The notes under the pieces: generated by a model
What the model saw: only the letters and a program-made list of their open reading frames with translations
What the model was told of the DNA's origin: nothing
Database searches by the model: none
Translations under genes and position numbers: made by a program
Shown here: piece by piece, positions 1 to 9,142 of the stretch
Layout: each line of letters starts with the position of its first letter
Position numbering within the stretch: the stretch's first letter is position 1
DNA from: Rhizobiales bacterium 64-17
GTDB lineage: Bacteria; Pseudomonadota; Alphaproteobacteria; Rhizobiales; Xanthobacteraceae
Length of the DNA stretch: 64,000 nt
Direction: 5' to 3'
Assembly (NCBI GenBank): GCA_001899285.1
Contig: MKWA01000015.1
Location: 609,205-673,204 of the forward strand

Positions 1-1
1 C

Positions 2-586
2 ATGCTGATGGCGATCTCCAACAAGTTCGGCCTGATGGTGGTCACGACCGGCAACAAATCGGAGATGTCGGTCGGTTACGCCACGCTCTATGGCGACATG
101 AACGGCGGCTTCAATCCGATCAAGGATCTCTACAAGACCGAGGTGTTCCGGCTGTCGCGTCTGCGCAATGGGTGGAAGCCGGAGGGCGCGCTGGGACCGG
201 ACGGCGTGGTGATCCCAGAGAATATCCTGGTGCGGCCGCCGAGTGCGGAACTGCGCGAGAACCAGAAGGACGAGGACTCGCTTCCGCCTTATGACGTTCT
301 CGATGCGATCCTGCGGCGTCTCGTGGAGGGTGAGGAGTCGGTCGCCGCGATCGTCGCTGCTGGTTACGACAGCGCCACTGTGCTGCGCGTCGACCGCTTG
401 CTGAATATCGCGGAATACAAGCGGCGGCAGGCGGCGCCGGGTGTGAAAGTGACGCTGAAGAATTTCGGCCGCGACCGTCGCTATCCGATCACCAACCGCT
501 ATCGCGATACGGGCGTGCCATTGCCGCAGCCGGATGAGACTGTTCTGGTTGCGCAGCCGTCAACCGCCGCCGGCGTCGATGTCTAG
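2..586 (+). CDS. nadE: NAD+ synthase, C-terminal part (5' end outside window)
   Basis: This is the C-terminal ~194 residues of a glutamine-dependent NAD+ synthase, which amidates nicotinic acid adenine dinucleotide to NAD+ in the cytosol. The visible part opens with a run typical of the family's ATP-pyrophosphatase domain (LMAISNKFG, then [18 protein letters not shown]), followed by the [19 protein letters not shown] helix. The start lies upstream of the window, because the frame is open to its first base and the first visible Met sits inside the conserved domain. The tail after about residue 170 is proline-rich and poorly conserved. The identification rests on these motifs and is firm. Nothing downstream suggests an operon, since the next gene is on the other strand. 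Confidence 0.93.
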   Translation: MLMAISNKFGLMVVTTGNKSEMSVGYATLYGDMNGGFNPIKDLYKTEVFRLSRLRNGWKPEGALGPDGVVIPENILVRPPSAELRENQKDEDSLPPYDVLDAILRRLVEGEESVAAIVAAGYDSATVLRVDRLLNIAEYKRRQAAPGVKVTLKNFGRDRRYPITNRYRDTGVPLPQPDETVLVAQPSTAAGVDV

Positions 587-599
587 CTGAACGTTCCGG

Positions 600-1643
600 C
601 TACCGCGTTGGCATGAACTGCGGGCCGACCGAGCGAACCCCTGAACGACCATTGTCGCTGGAGTCGTCCCGGCTCGGTTCGGCAGTCGCCGGCGTCGCGT
701 CGGCCTGTGCCGCGCGTCCTGCCGGCGCGCGGATCGGGCGCCCACGCGAATCCCGCGGCAGCGCCATTTGTTTCGCGCGCTCCTGGGTGACCACCACATC
801 GCCTTGTTCGAGCGCATCGCCGGTCTGCTTCAAGGCGTCGGCCCAGCTCTGGCCGGCCTGACGACAACTGCAGGCCTTGTCGTATTGTTGGCGATAGCGG
901 AACGCGGTCGGCAAACTGCTGTAAGGCGCGCCACTCAGCGACACCGCCTGCGCCACGTCTTCACCGGGATTCCGATAAGTGTAGAGCGATACCTGCGCCG
1001 CGGGGCAGGTGCGTTGACACGTCTGTTCGTCGTCGCGGAAGCGCGCCGGGCTGGTGGCATACGAGATCGGATAGTAATAACCGTCGCAGGTGCGCACGCA
1101 GATGGTGCGGAACGTGCCGCTGGCGCCCTCGGCAGTCGAATAACCGCCGCTGCTGGACGAGCCGCCGCCAAACAAGCTTTCAAGGAAGTTCCGCGGGGCG
1201 GCGGCGCTGCGATATTGCGGACCGCAGTTGTTGTCGCCGAGCGCCATCAGCACATTGCGACGTTGTTCCGCGCGGTCGAGATTGCCGTCGAATTGCTGCA
1301 TCTCGCCGCGCATGCGGTTGATCTGGCCGCGTGCCTGCTCGATCTGCCGGTTGAGACCGTCGCATTGCGGCGCTGGTGTCTGGAAAATCGAGAACAGTCC
1401 GGAACTGCCACAATCGAGGCGGCGCGCCTGCGCCGTCAGCCGGTCGAGCTCGAATTGTTGTCGGTTGAGTGTCTCGTCATAGCGACGCAACTGCTCGGCG
1501 CGCGTCGGGTCCGCGCCACCGCGATCGATGGCGGCCAGCTGCGCTTCAAGCCGCTGACAGAATGGATTGGGTGCTTGTGCGGCGGCGTCTGCCGCGGTGA
1601 GCAGACAGATGGCGGCAGCGGTCAGTCGGACAAGACGATTCAT
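600..1643 (-). CDS. DUF2865 domain secreted protein
   Basis: This is a secreted protein of about 347 residues and unknown function. It begins with a signal peptide (MNRLVRLTAAAICLL, with AAAQA near the cleavage site). A long coiled-coil-like region follows at roughly residues 25-125. A Cys-rich central domain then carries FRTICVRTCDGYYYPISYAT and an ACSCRQAG motif, which I recognise as DUF2865, a family found mainly in Hyphomicrobiales. The Ser/Pro/Ala-rich tail looks disordered. The start at 1643 was preferred to a TTG six codons upstream because it places the signal peptide at the N-terminus. Several paired Cys suggest disulfides in the periplasm. The function is unknown. Confidence 0.8.
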   Translation of the reverse strand: MNRLVRLTAAAICLLTAADAAAQAPNPFCQRLEAQLAAIDRGGADPTRAEQLRRYDETLNRQQFELDRLTAQARRLDCGSSGLFSIFQTPAPQCDGLNRQIEQARGQINRMRGEMQQFDGNLDRAEQRRNVLMALGDNNCGPQYRSAAAPRNFLESLFGGGSSSSGGYSTAEGASGTFRTICVRTCDGYYYPISYATSPARFRDDEQTCQRTCPAAQVSLYTYRNPGEDVAQAVSLSGAPYSSLPTAFRYRQQYDKACSCRQAGQSWADALKQTGDALEQGDVVVTQERAKQMALPRDSRGRPIRAPAGRAAQADATPATAEPSRDDSSDNGRSGVRSVGPQFMPTR

Positions 1644-1707
1644 TGATAGCGGGGATCCCAATGCGCCGGCAATCTAGCGGCAATCCCCCGTCAGCGCCAC
1701 ACGCGGT

Positions 1708-2577
1708 TCAGGGAATTCGGCGCGATTCTGCTCGCAGGTTCCACAGAATCCCAGCGAGAATCACAAGGACGCCGACGAAAACCCAGACATCGAGCCGTTC
1801 GTTGAAGAACATCCAGCCCACCACCGCGATCAGTGGAACACGCAGGAAGTCGAGCGGCACAACCAGCGTGGCGTCGCCGGCACGGAAGGCGTTGCTGAGA
1901 CACAGATGCGACGTCGCGCCGCTGACGCCGAGCGCGATGGCCGCCGGAATGTCAGAAGCTGGAAGCCGCAACAGGAACAACGGATCGCTGCCCAGCATGC
2001 CGATCGGAAACTGGATCACCATCATCCAGAAGATGATCGCGAATGTCGTCTGCGTTTTCGTCAGCATCTTGGTCGAGATGTAGACGCAGGCATAGCCGAG
2101 CGATGCCAGGAGAACGAACAGCGCCGCCGGATTGAAAGCCTCGATGCCGGGACGCAGGATGATCAACACGCCGAGAAGGCCGAGTACGATGACGCCGATC
2201 CGGCTCTTGGTCAGTTTCTCGCCGAGAATCCACACCGCGAGCAGCGCCGTCCAGGCGGGCGCGATGAATTCCAGCGCAAATACGGTGGCGAACGGCAGCA
2301 ATGTCAGGCCGGTTGCCCACAGATACTGCGCGACAAAGTGGATGCCGTTGCGAAAGAGCGTCAATCGCATCCGTTGCGGGCGGATTTGCGTCCGGAACGG
2401 TGGATGCACCGCCAGCAGCGTGAGCATGATTATCAGGCCGAGCAGGCTGCGGACCGTCAGCACTTCGAACAGATTGAGGTTTGCGCTCAACAGGCGGATC
2501 GAGATCGCCATCGCCGAGAACGACAGCAGTCCGCCGGTCATCCACAAAACGACGCGCACGATCGGATTGGTGGCCAC
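1708..2577 (-). CDS. DMT superfamily (EamA) exporter
   Basis: This is an inner-membrane protein of 289 residues with about ten hydrophobic segments in two repeated halves, the architecture of EamA drug/metabolite transporters. The GEKLTKSRIGVIVLGLLGV stretch at about residue 115 and the FLRVPLIAVVGWMFFNERL stretch near residue 245 are the equivalent conserved ends of the two EamA repeats. The substrate cannot be inferred. Related proteins export amino acids, nucleosides or S-adenosylmethionine. The listed start is a GTG with a weak ribosome-binding site, and an ATG twelve codons downstream is possible. It lies between two unrelated minus-strand genes and is probably transcribed alone. Confidence 0.85.
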   Translation of the reverse strand: MATNPIVRVVLWMTGGLLSFSAMAISIRLLSANLNLFEVLTVRSLLGLIIMLTLLAVHPPFRTQIRPQRMRLTLFRNGIHFVAQYLWATGLTLLPFATVFALEFIAPAWTALLAVWILGEKLTKSRIGVIVLGLLGVLIILRPGIEAFNPAALFVLLASLGYACVYISTKMLTKTQTTFAIIFWMMVIQFPIGMLGSDPLFLLRLPASDIPAAIALGVSGATSHLCLSNAFRAGDATLVVPLDFLRVPLIAVVGWMFFNERLDVWVFVGVLVILAGILWNLRAESRRIP

Positions 2578-2667
2578 TTCGCGACGGTCCCGGCAAAAGA
2601 TCGGTAAGAAGGATCGATTGCTTACCAGCGCGGGCGCCGGGCGTCACCCTCGGTTGTAGCGAGGGGG

Positions 2668-3168
2668 CTATTCGTTTTTCGCGCGACCGTTTCCAGCCAA
2701 GGCACGCGACCGCTCGGTGAGTTTGTGCAAAGCGCGGTCGAATGCCGTTCGCTCCGTGGGGTCGAGCGCATCGAGCAGCGCGCGCGAGAAATTCAGCGCG
2801 GCGGGGACCAGATCCTGATAGACGCGGCGTCCGGTCGGTGTCAGCGACAACAGCGCTTCGCGCAAATCCTGCCGGTTGGCCTTGCGGGCGACGAGCTTGC
2901 GCTCCTGCAGCAAGGCGACCGCACGGGACACCTTGGTCTTGTGCATGTGACTATGTTCGCCCACGGCTTTGCCGGTCATTTCGCCATATTGCCCGAGCGT
3001 AACCAGCACCCGCCATTCCGGGACGCTGATCCCGTAACGCGGCGCATAGGTTTCCGAGAGCGCTTGTGAGGACAGGGCGGCGGCGACATTGAGCCGGTAC
3101 GGGAGAAAGTCCTCCAGGTTCAGCTCAAGCGTTTCGGATGTCGCCTCGGTCATGCCTGCCAAGCCCAT
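2668..3168 (-). CDS. MarR family regulator, divergent from homogentisate genes
   Basis: This is a MarR-type winged-helix regulator of about 160-166 residues. The core helix-turn-helix (ISVPEWRVLVTLGQYGEM, then HMHKTKVSRAVALLQERKL) and the wing (RKANRQDLREALLSLTPTG) are typical of the family. It is transcribed away from hmgA across a 343-base gap, and MarR proteins often repress the divergent catabolic operon, so control of homogentisate breakdown is a reasonable inference that I cannot prove. The start at 3168 is the longest choice. An ATG five codons in, at 3153, is an equally good alternative. Confidence 0.85.
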   Translation of the reverse strand: MGLAGMTEATSETLELNLEDFLPYRLNVAAALSSQALSETYAPRYGISVPEWRVLVTLGQYGEMTGKAVGEHSHMHKTKVSRAVALLQERKLVARKANRQDLREALLSLTPTGRRVYQDLVPAALNFSRALLDALDPTERTAFDRALHKLTERSRALAGNGRAKNE

Positions 3169-3287
3169 TTCGACGGGCCCGTCCTACGATGCCGTCGTTC
3201 AAATACGGCAGGCCGAAGCCCGCCACGACGAGGAACCATGGCGGAAGTCGTGTGGCTCCGCAACGCGGGCGGCTGGTGGCGCCCTTC

Positions 3288-3392
3288 TCAGGACGGGCGA
3301 GGTTCCTCACCGCCGGGCGCCGCATGCGGGCTGCTGCGATGCCAGAGGACGGTCATCGTGGCGAGCAGGGCGAAGAGAAGAAGCAGCTTCAT
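3288..3392 (-). CDS. Possible 34-residue membrane/secreted peptide
   Basis: This short open frame between the MarR gene and hmgA encodes a peptide starting MKLLLLFALLATMTVLW, one clear hydrophobic helix, followed by a short polar tail rich in Pro and Glu. A GGGA run 7-10 bases upstream of the ATG could serve as a ribosome-binding site. I recognise no family. It may be a small membrane protein cotranscribed with the MarR gene, or chance in GC-rich sequence. It is the only gene-like element in the 3169-3511 interval. Confidence 0.35.
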   Translation of the reverse strand: MKLLLLFALLATMTVLWHRSSPHAAPGGEEPRPS

Positions 3393-3483
3393 ACGCACGT
3401 CCCAAAATCAGTCGTGGCCCCGCTTGCGGCGGCGGCGCGAAAATGGAAGATTAGTTTCAGGCGTAACCAAATAGCCTTAAAAA

Positions 3484-3495
3484 GCCGTTAACGGC
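3484..3495. promoter_or_regulatory. 12-base perfect palindrome upstream of hmgA
   Basis: GCCGTTAACGGC ends 16 bases before the hmgA ATG, and its position would let a bound protein block transcription or ribosome loading. About 30 bases upstream is a looser inverted repeat (ATTAGTT, 8 bases, AACCAAAT) of the size MarR dimers bind. Either could be the operator of the divergent MarR gene. Both are inferred only from symmetry and position. Confidence 0.3.
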
Positions 3496-3511
3496 CCGAC
3501 GGGAGGACACG

Positions 3512-4831
3512 ATGTCCGGCAATGTGACCCGCTATATGTCCGGCTTCGGCAACAGCTTCGAGACCGAGGCGCTGCCCGGTGCGCTGCCGATCGGCCGCAA
3601 TTCCCCGCAGAAGATCAATTACGGGCTTTACGCCGAGCAGTTGTCAGGCTCGCCATTTACCGCGCCCCAAGCGTCGAACCAGCGGTCCTGGCTCTACCGG
3701 ATCAGGCCGACCGTGCGGCATGGCGGCCGGTTTCAGCGCCTCGACCGGGGTTTTTGGCGCTCGGCGCCGGAGCGCGAGGATGGCGAAATTCCCCTCGGGC
3801 AACGGCGCTGGGGTCCGACGCCGATGCCGTCCGAAAAGCGCGACTTCATCAGCGGCATGTGCACGGCAACCACGGCGGGCGACTGCGAAAGCATGGCCGG
3901 TATGGCGGTGCACGTCGTGCTCATCACCGCATCGATGACGCACGATTATTTCTGCAATGCCGATGGCGAGATGCTGGTGGTCGCGGAGCAAGGCAGGCTG
4001 CGCTTCCGCACCGAGTTCGGTGTGATCGAGATCGAGCCCGGCGAAATTTGCGTGATCCCGCGCGGTGTGATCATCCGCGTCGAGCTGATCGACGGGCCGG
4101 CGCGCGGCTATATCTGCGAGAACTATGGCGGCGGCTTCATACTGCCGGATCGCGGGCCGATCGGCGCCAACTGCCTCGCCAATCCACGCGATTTCCTGAC
4201 GCCGGTCGCCACTTATGAAGATCGCGAGGAACCCGGCACGCTGACGGTGAAGTGGGGTGGGGAACTGCACCGCACCGAACTCGCGCAGTCGCCGCTCGAT
4301 GTGGTTGCATGGCACGGCAACTATTATCCGTACAAATACGATCTGCGGCGGTTCTCGCCGGTCGGGGCGATCGCGTTCGATCATCCCGATCCGTCGATCT
4401 TCACGGTGCTGACGTCGCCATCGGAGACGCCCGGCACCGCCAATGTCGACTTCGTGATTTTCCCGGAGCGCTGGATGGTGGCGGAAAATACCTTCCGGCC
4501 GCCCTGGTATCATCGCAACATCATGTCCGAGTTCATGGGGCTGGTGTATGGCGTCTATGACGCCAAGCCCGAAGGGTTCGTGCCGGGCGGTTTCAGCCTG
4601 CACAACACCATGCTGCCACATGGACCGGACACCGATGCTTTCGAGCATGCCAGCAATGGCGAATTGAAACCGGTGAAGCTGACCAATACGCTCGCCTTCA
4701 TGTTTGAGACCCGGTTCCGGCAGCGGGTGACGCGGTGGGCGGAAGACCTCGAAAGCCGGCAGGACAATTACATCGATTGCTGGACCGGCTTGAAAAAGCA
4801 TTTCAATCCGAACCGGCGCGAGCCGAGCTAG
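3512..4831 (+). CDS. hmgA: Homogentisate 1,2-dioxygenase
   Basis: This enzyme opens the ring of homogentisate with O2 to give maleylacetoacetate, the central step of tyrosine and phenylalanine breakdown, in the cytosol. The 439-residue product begins with the family signature [19 protein letters not shown]. It keeps the iron ligands as His334, Glu340 and His370 in the contexts [12 protein letters not shown] and [11 protein letters not shown], one position away from the human enzyme's His335, Glu341 and His371. The start is supported by GGGAGG a few bases upstream. It heads a run with a fumarylacetoacetate hydrolase and a metallo-beta-lactamase-fold gene. No maleylacetoacetate isomerase is visible nearby. 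Confidence 0.97.
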   Translation: MSGNVTRYMSGFGNSFETEALPGALPIGRNSPQKINYGLYAEQLSGSPFTAPQASNQRSWLYRIRPTVRHGGRFQRLDRGFWRSAPEREDGEIPLGQRRWGPTPMPSEKRDFISGMCTATTAGDCESMAGMAVHVVLITASMTHDYFCNADGEMLVVAEQGRLRFRTEFGVIEIEPGEICVIPRGVIIRVELIDGPARGYICENYGGGFILPDRGPIGANCLANPRDFLTPVATYEDREEPGTLTVKWGGELHRTELAQSPLDVVAWHGNYYPYKYDLRRFSPVGAIAFDHPDPSIFTVLTSPSETPGTANVDFVIFPERWMVAENTFRPPWYHRNIMSEFMGLVYGVYDAKPEGFVPGGFSLHNTMLPHGPDTDAFEHASNGELKPVKLTNTLAFMFETRFRQRVTRWAEDLESRQDNYIDCWTGLKKHFNPNRREPS

Positions 4832-4879
4832 CGCATGATCCCGAAAAGTGGAAACCGGTTTTCGGAAAAGATCATGCGC
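4831..4879. repeat. Intergenic palindromic repeat, copy 1
   Basis: This is an imperfect palindrome of 49 bases between hmgA and the fumarylacetoacetate hydrolase gene. The outer arms are GCGCATGATC and GATCATGCGC, and the inner part contains AAAAGTGG followed by AACCGGTTTTC. A related copy lies at 27239. It abuts the hmgA stop codon, so it would form a hairpin in the mRNA between two cotranscribed genes. I believe such elements are widespread in Bradyrhizobium-type genomes. Confidence 0.85.
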
Positions 4880-4901
4880 AACTTAAAAGCGAAGGAACGA
4901 T

Positions 4902-5918
4902 ATGAAACTGGCATCTCTCAAAGGCGGGCGTGACGGGCGTCTGGTGGTCGTGTCGCGCGATCTGACGCGCTGCGCGTCCGCCGCGTCGATTGCTCCGACC
5001 TTGCAGGCCGCGCTCGACGACTGGGATTGCGCGGCGCCGCGGCTGGCGGAGCTGTCGCAGCAACTGGAGGCCGGCAAAGCCGCCGCATCGCCATTCGATC
5101 CCGCGCAATGCGTCGCTCCGCTGCCGCGCGCCTTTGCGTGGCTCGACGGCTCGGCTTACGTCAATCACGTCGCGCTTGTGCGCAAGGCGCGCGGCGCGGA
5201 AGTCCCGGCCTCGTTCTGGACCGACCCGCTGATGTATCAGGGCGGATCGGACGTGATGCTCGGTGCGCGCGATCCGATTGCCGTCGCGGACGAGGCATGG
5301 GGCGTCGATCTCGAAGGCGAGTTGGTCGTGGTGCTCGGTGACGTGCCGATGGCGCCGACCCGCGAGGAAGCGACCCGCGCCATCCGCCTGATCATGCTGG
5401 TCAACGACGTATCGCTGCGCAACGTCATTCCGGGCGAGATCGCCAAGGGCTTCGGCTTCCTGCAGTCGAAGCCGTCATCGGCATTCACGCCGACGGCGGT
5501 GACACCAGACGAACTTGGCGCGTTCTTCGACGGAGCCAAGGTACATCGGCCGATCCTCACCTTCATCAACGGCCAGCCGTTCGGCAAGCCGGTGGCAAGC
5601 GACGACATGACGTTCGATTTCCCGACATTAGTGATGCACGCGGCGCGCACGCGCGCGCTGTCTGCCGGAACGATCCTCGGCGCCGGCACCATTTCCAACC
5701 GCGCCGCCGATGGCGGCCCCGGCCTACCGGTGGCGCAGGGAGGGCTTGGCTATTCCTGCATCGCCGAACAGCGCACCGTCGAGACGATCCGGAACGGCAA
5801 GCCGTCGACCGAGTTTCTGAAATTCGGCGACCGTGTGACGATCGACATGCAGGACGATCAGGGCCGCTCGATCTTCGGCGCGATCGAGCAGACAGTGGTG
5901 CCGTATCGGCGCGGTTGA
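4902..5918 (+). CDS. Fumarylacetoacetate hydrolase family protein
   Basis: This 338-residue protein belongs to the fumarylacetoacetate hydrolase fold. In this context it probably splits fumarylacetoacetate into fumarate and acetoacetate, the last step after homogentisate dioxygenase. An N-terminal region of about 100 residues precedes the catalytic domain. The metal-binding acidic residues lie in GVDLEGELVVVLGD, and LVNDVSLRN is the conserved following segment. The GTISNRAADGGPG and CIAEQRTVETI stretches are also typical. It is shorter than the ~420-residue eukaryote-like fumarylacetoacetase and resembles the bacterial type. The start has an AAGGAAC ribosome-binding site. Because the superfamily is functionally broad, the substrate is inferred from position. 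Confidence 0.88.
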   Translation: MKLASLKGGRDGRLVVVSRDLTRCASAASIAPTLQAALDDWDCAAPRLAELSQQLEAGKAAASPFDPAQCVAPLPRAFAWLDGSAYVNHVALVRKARGAEVPASFWTDPLMYQGGSDVMLGARDPIAVADEAWGVDLEGELVVVLGDVPMAPTREEATRAIRLIMLVNDVSLRNVIPGEIAKGFGFLQSKPSSAFTPTAVTPDELGAFFDGAKVHRPILTFINGQPFGKPVASDDMTFDFPTLVMHAARTRALSAGTILGAGTISNRAADGGPGLPVAQGGLGYSCIAEQRTVETIRNGKPSTEFLKFGDRVTIDMQDDQGRSIFGAIEQTVVPYRRG

Positions 5919-5945
5919 ACAGGTTCTATTGTTTGGAGTGACGTC

Positions 5946-6899
5946 ATGGCCGCAAAAGGTTTCGCTTCAACCTCCGATCTGACCGAGAAGAAGGTTTCGT
6001 TCGATCAGCTCGGGGAGGGGTTGTACGCCTATACGGCGGAAGGCGACCCCAATTCCGGCATCATCGTCGGCGACGATGGCGTGATGGTTGTCGATGCGCA
6101 GGCGACTCCGGCGATGGCGCAGGACGTGATCGCGCGGGTCGCCAAAGTCACCGACAAGCCGATCAAATATGTGCTGCTCTCGCACTACCACGCGGTCCGC
6201 GTGCTGGGTGCGTCGGCCTATACAGGGGCGGATATCATCTGCTCCGATACGGCGCGTGCCATGATCGTCGAGCGCGGTCGGCAGGACATGGATTCCGAGA
6301 TCGGCCGTTTTCCGCGGCTGTTTCGCGCGGTCGAAACCATTCCCGGTTTGACCTGGCCGACCATCACCTTTCCCGATCAGATGTCGGTCTGGCTTGGCAA
6401 GCGGGAGGTGCGCATCATGCATATCGGCCGCGGACACACGGCTGGCGATGTAATCGCCTATGTTCCGGATACTAATGTGGTCTTTTCCGGCGATCTCGTC
6501 GAATACCATTCCGCCTGTTATTGCGGTGATGCGCATTTCAATGACTGGCCGGGAACCTTGGATATCCTGGCGGAGATGAAACCGCGGGCGCTGGTTCCTG
6601 GACGCGGCGCCGCGCTCACCAATGCGGCGCAGGTGGCGGAAGGCATCGCCTCGACGAGCGGATTCCTGACGACGCTTTACGGGATTGTCAGCGACCAGGT
6701 GGCCAAAGGTCGTTCGCTGAAAGAGACGTTCGACGCCACCAAGGCGGCGATGGACCCGAAGTTCTCGTCCTATGCGATCTATGAGCACTCGATGCCGTTC
6801 AATGTGTCGCGCGCTTATGATGAAGCGCGGGGCATCGAGTGGCCGCAAATCTGGACGGCCCAACGCGACCGCGAGATGTGGGCGGCGCTGCAGGGTTAG
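5946..6899 (+). CDS. Metallo-beta-lactamase-fold protein with incomplete second metal site
   Basis: This 317-residue protein has the MBL fold: GIIVGDDGVMVVDAQAT near residue 40, an HxH motif, GRGHTAGD near residue 160, and FSGDLVE. The first metal site looks intact (His80, His82 and the His of GRGHTAGD). In the usual HxHxDH motif the last two ligands are replaced by Val84 and Arg85 (HYHAVR), and the distal PGHG histidine is Arg (VPGRG). The second zinc site therefore appears lost. It directly follows the fumarylacetoacetate hydrolase gene with a 27-base gap and a GGAG site, so it is probably part of the aromatic catabolic operon, perhaps a lactonase or thioesterase-like step. The reaction is unknown. 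Confidence 0.85.
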   Translation: MAAKGFASTSDLTEKKVSFDQLGEGLYAYTAEGDPNSGIIVGDDGVMVVDAQATPAMAQDVIARVAKVTDKPIKYVLLSHYHAVRVLGASAYTGADIICSDTARAMIVERGRQDMDSEIGRFPRLFRAVETIPGLTWPTITFPDQMSVWLGKREVRIMHIGRGHTAGDVIAYVPDTNVVFSGDLVEYHSACYCGDAHFNDWPGTLDILAEMKPRALVPGRGAALTNAAQVAEGIASTSGFLTTLYGIVSDQVAKGRSLKETFDATKAAMDPKFSSYAIYEHSMPFNVSRAYDEARGIEWPQIWTAQRDREMWAALQG

Positions 6900-7008
6900 G
6901 CATCTCATAAAACCGGTGCATCCCGCGCCGGTCCGGAATTGCGGAGGGTTGTCCCTGTGCTAGCCTTGAGCCATGGCCGCCGGAAGAGCGGCTTCAAAGG
7001 GGGCAAGG

Positions 7009-7470
7009 ATGGCTACGGAACGGTCTCGGCTTTTCATTCCCGCGTTGGCGCCGCTCTATGCGGCGCTTTCACCCATCGCGCTACCGCTGCTGCGGGTAGC
7101 GCTCGGCATCATCCTCATTCCGCACGGTTGCCAGAAGCTGTTCGGCTGGTTCGGCGGCGCGGGCTTTGCGCGCTTCACTCAGATCTTCGAGAGCATCGGC
7201 TATCGGCCGGGCGCGATGTGGGTGACGATTGTCGCACTAACGGAAATCGTTGGCGGCATCTGTCTGGTGCTCGGATTGTTCACGCGGGCCGCTTCGTTTT
7301 TCGTGTTCATCTTCATGGTCAACGCCGTCTGGTTCACGTCCGCCAAGGGGTTCTTCTGGACCGCCGGCGGTTCGGAATATTCCTGGCTGCTGCTCGCGGT
7401 CAGCTTCGTGTTCCTGATCCGCGGTGCGGGGGACTATTCGATCGATCAGAAGATGAGCAAGGAGTTCTGA
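7009..7470 (+). CDS. DoxX family membrane protein
   Basis: This is a four-helix inner-membrane protein of 153 residues. The conserved DoxX features are the first helix LLRVALGIILIPHGCQKLFGWFGG, with a His-Gly-x-x-Lys motif, and a second helix beginning MWVTIVALTEIVGGICLVLG. DoxX proteins are often found with oxidoreductases and oxygenases, but their biochemical role is poorly defined. The start at 7009 was chosen over an in-frame ATG at 6973 because of the strong GGGGGCAAGG sequence just before it. It precedes the FAD monooxygenase gene by about 40 bases, so the two may be cotranscribed. Confidence 0.85.
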   Translation: MATERSRLFIPALAPLYAALSPIALPLLRVALGIILIPHGCQKLFGWFGGAGFARFTQIFESIGYRPGAMWVTIVALTEIVGGICLVLGLFTRAASFFVFIFMVNAVWFTSAKGFFWTAGGSEYSWLLLAVSFVFLIRGAGDYSIDQKMSKEF

Positions 7471-7513
7471 CCGGGCGGCCGGGGCCCGGTTGTCGAGACA
7501 TCCGCGGAACACC

Positions 7514-9118
7514 ATGACCGGGCCGCAACGCAAGGCGCTCTACACCTATCACTATCGCCGTTCGCGCGATCAGGATGCGCGGACGGCAGCGCGGCATCCG
7601 GTGGTGATTGTCGGAGCCGGGCCGGTCGGTCTCACCGCCGCGCTCGATCTTGCATCGCGCGGCGTGGCCGTGGTGGTGCTCGACGATTCCGACCGGATCG
7701 GGGACGGGTCGCGCGGCATCTGCTGGGCGAAGCGCACGCTCGAAATATGGGACCGTCTCGGCGTTGGCGAGGAGATGGTCGCGCGCGGCGTCACATGGAA
7801 ACTCGGCAAGGTCTTTCTTGGCGACGAACAGGTCTATTCCTTCGATCTGTTGCCGGAAGCCGGTCACAAGATGCCGGCCTTCATCAACCTTCAGCAATTC
7901 CACGTCGAACACATTCTGGTCGAGTGCGCGCAGCAGAACGCGGCGATCGATCTGCGCTGGAAAAACAAGGTCACGGCGCTGGATCGGCGCAACGACGGCG
8001 TCCGGCTGACCGTCGAGACGCCCGACGGCGCTTACTGCATCGATGCGGACTGGGTGATCGCAGCCGATGGCGCGCGCTCGGCGCTGCGCGACATGCTGGG
8101 GCTGACGTTCGCCGGCCATACGTTCGAGGAGAAGTTCCTGATTGTCGACGTGCATATGCATGCCGACGACATCCCGACCGAGCGGCGATTCTGGTTCGAC
8201 CCGCCGTTCCACAGCGGACAGTCGGCGCTCTTGCACCGCCAGCCGGATGATTGCTGGCGCGTCGATCTGCAACTCGGTGCCGATGCCGACATTGAGGAAG
8301 AACTCAAGCCGGAGCGCTATCTGCCGCGCATCCGGCGAATGCTGGACGGTCGTGACTTCGACGTCGACTGGATTTCCATCTATCGGTTTAATTGCCGCCG
8401 CATCGACCGGTTCGTCCATGACCGGGTGATCTTCGTAGGCGACAGCGCGCATCAGCTCTCGCCGTTCGGCGCGCGCGGCGCCAATTCGGGCATTCAGGAC
8501 GCGGACAATCTCGGCTGGAAGCTGGCGACTATGCTGGCGGGGGCGGCCGATGTGCGCCTGCTCGAAAGCTATAACGACGAGCGCACCCAGGCGGCGGACG
8601 AGAATATCGGTCACTCGACCCGCTCGACCGATTTCATTGCACCGCGCTCGCCCGCGGAACGTGACCTGCGCAATACCATCCTCAGCCTTGCGCCACACGC
8701 CGATTTCGCGCGCCGCATGGTCAATTCCGGCCGCCTGTCGGTTGCCACCATCTATGACACGGCGTTGAACACGCCCGATGAAACGCCCTTCGATGGATCG
8801 GCGCGTCTCGGGATGCCGGTTCCCGACGTGCCGGTGACGACGAGCAGCGGCGGTTCGGACTTCCTGTTGCGTCAGTTACCAGCCGGATTTGTTCTGCTTG
8901 TCGCCGGTGAGGAACTGCCGGATTTGCCTTCCGGCGTTACGGCCGTCGTGATCGGCCGCGATCTTCAGGATGCCGACAGTCTGTTCCGTGAACGGTTCGA
9001 TGCGACGCCGGGCGCGGCTTATCTCGTCCGACCAGATCAGCATCTTGCCGCGCGCTGGCGCCATGCGGACGCCGACAAGATCAGGGCCGCGCGCGACCGT
9101 GCGCTGGCTCTGATCTAG
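7514..9118 (+). CDS. FAD-dependent aromatic monooxygenase (MhpA/PheA type)
   Basis: This 534-residue flavoprotein belongs to the class A aromatic hydroxylases, which use FAD and NAD(P)H to insert one oxygen atom into a phenolic ring. It shows the N-terminal dinucleotide-binding GAGPVG motif (VVIVGAGPVGLTAALDLA), the internal DWVIAADGARSALRDMLG motif (the DG fingerprint), and VIFVGDSAHQLSPFGARGAN for the FAD ribityl chain. A thioredoxin-like C-terminal domain probably spans residues 410-534. The start at ATG 7514 replaces an upstream TTG. Its neighbours suggest an aromatic substrate such as a hydroxyphenyl acid, though this is inference. It is followed, after an opposite-strand gene, by a DUF2783 gene. 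Confidence 0.88.
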   Translation: MTGPQRKALYTYHYRRSRDQDARTAARHPVVIVGAGPVGLTAALDLASRGVAVVVLDDSDRIGDGSRGICWAKRTLEIWDRLGVGEEMVARGVTWKLGKVFLGDEQVYSFDLLPEAGHKMPAFINLQQFHVEHILVECAQQNAAIDLRWKNKVTALDRRNDGVRLTVETPDGAYCIDADWVIAADGARSALRDMLGLTFAGHTFEEKFLIVDVHMHADDIPTERRFWFDPPFHSGQSALLHRQPDDCWRVDLQLGADADIEEELKPERYLPRIRRMLDGRDFDVDWISIYRFNCRRIDRFVHDRVIFVGDSAHQLSPFGARGANSGIQDADNLGWKLATMLAGAADVRLLESYNDERTQAADENIGHSTRSTDFIAPRSPAERDLRNTILSLAPHADFARRMVNSGRLSVATIYDTALNTPDETPFDGSARLGMPVPDVPVTTSSGGSDFLLRQLPAGFVLLVAGEELPDLPSGVTAVVIGRDLQDADSLFRERFDATPGAAYLVRPDQHLAARWRHADADKIRAARDRALALI

Positions 9119-9142
9119 ACAACTGGGATCTCAATCGCAGCC

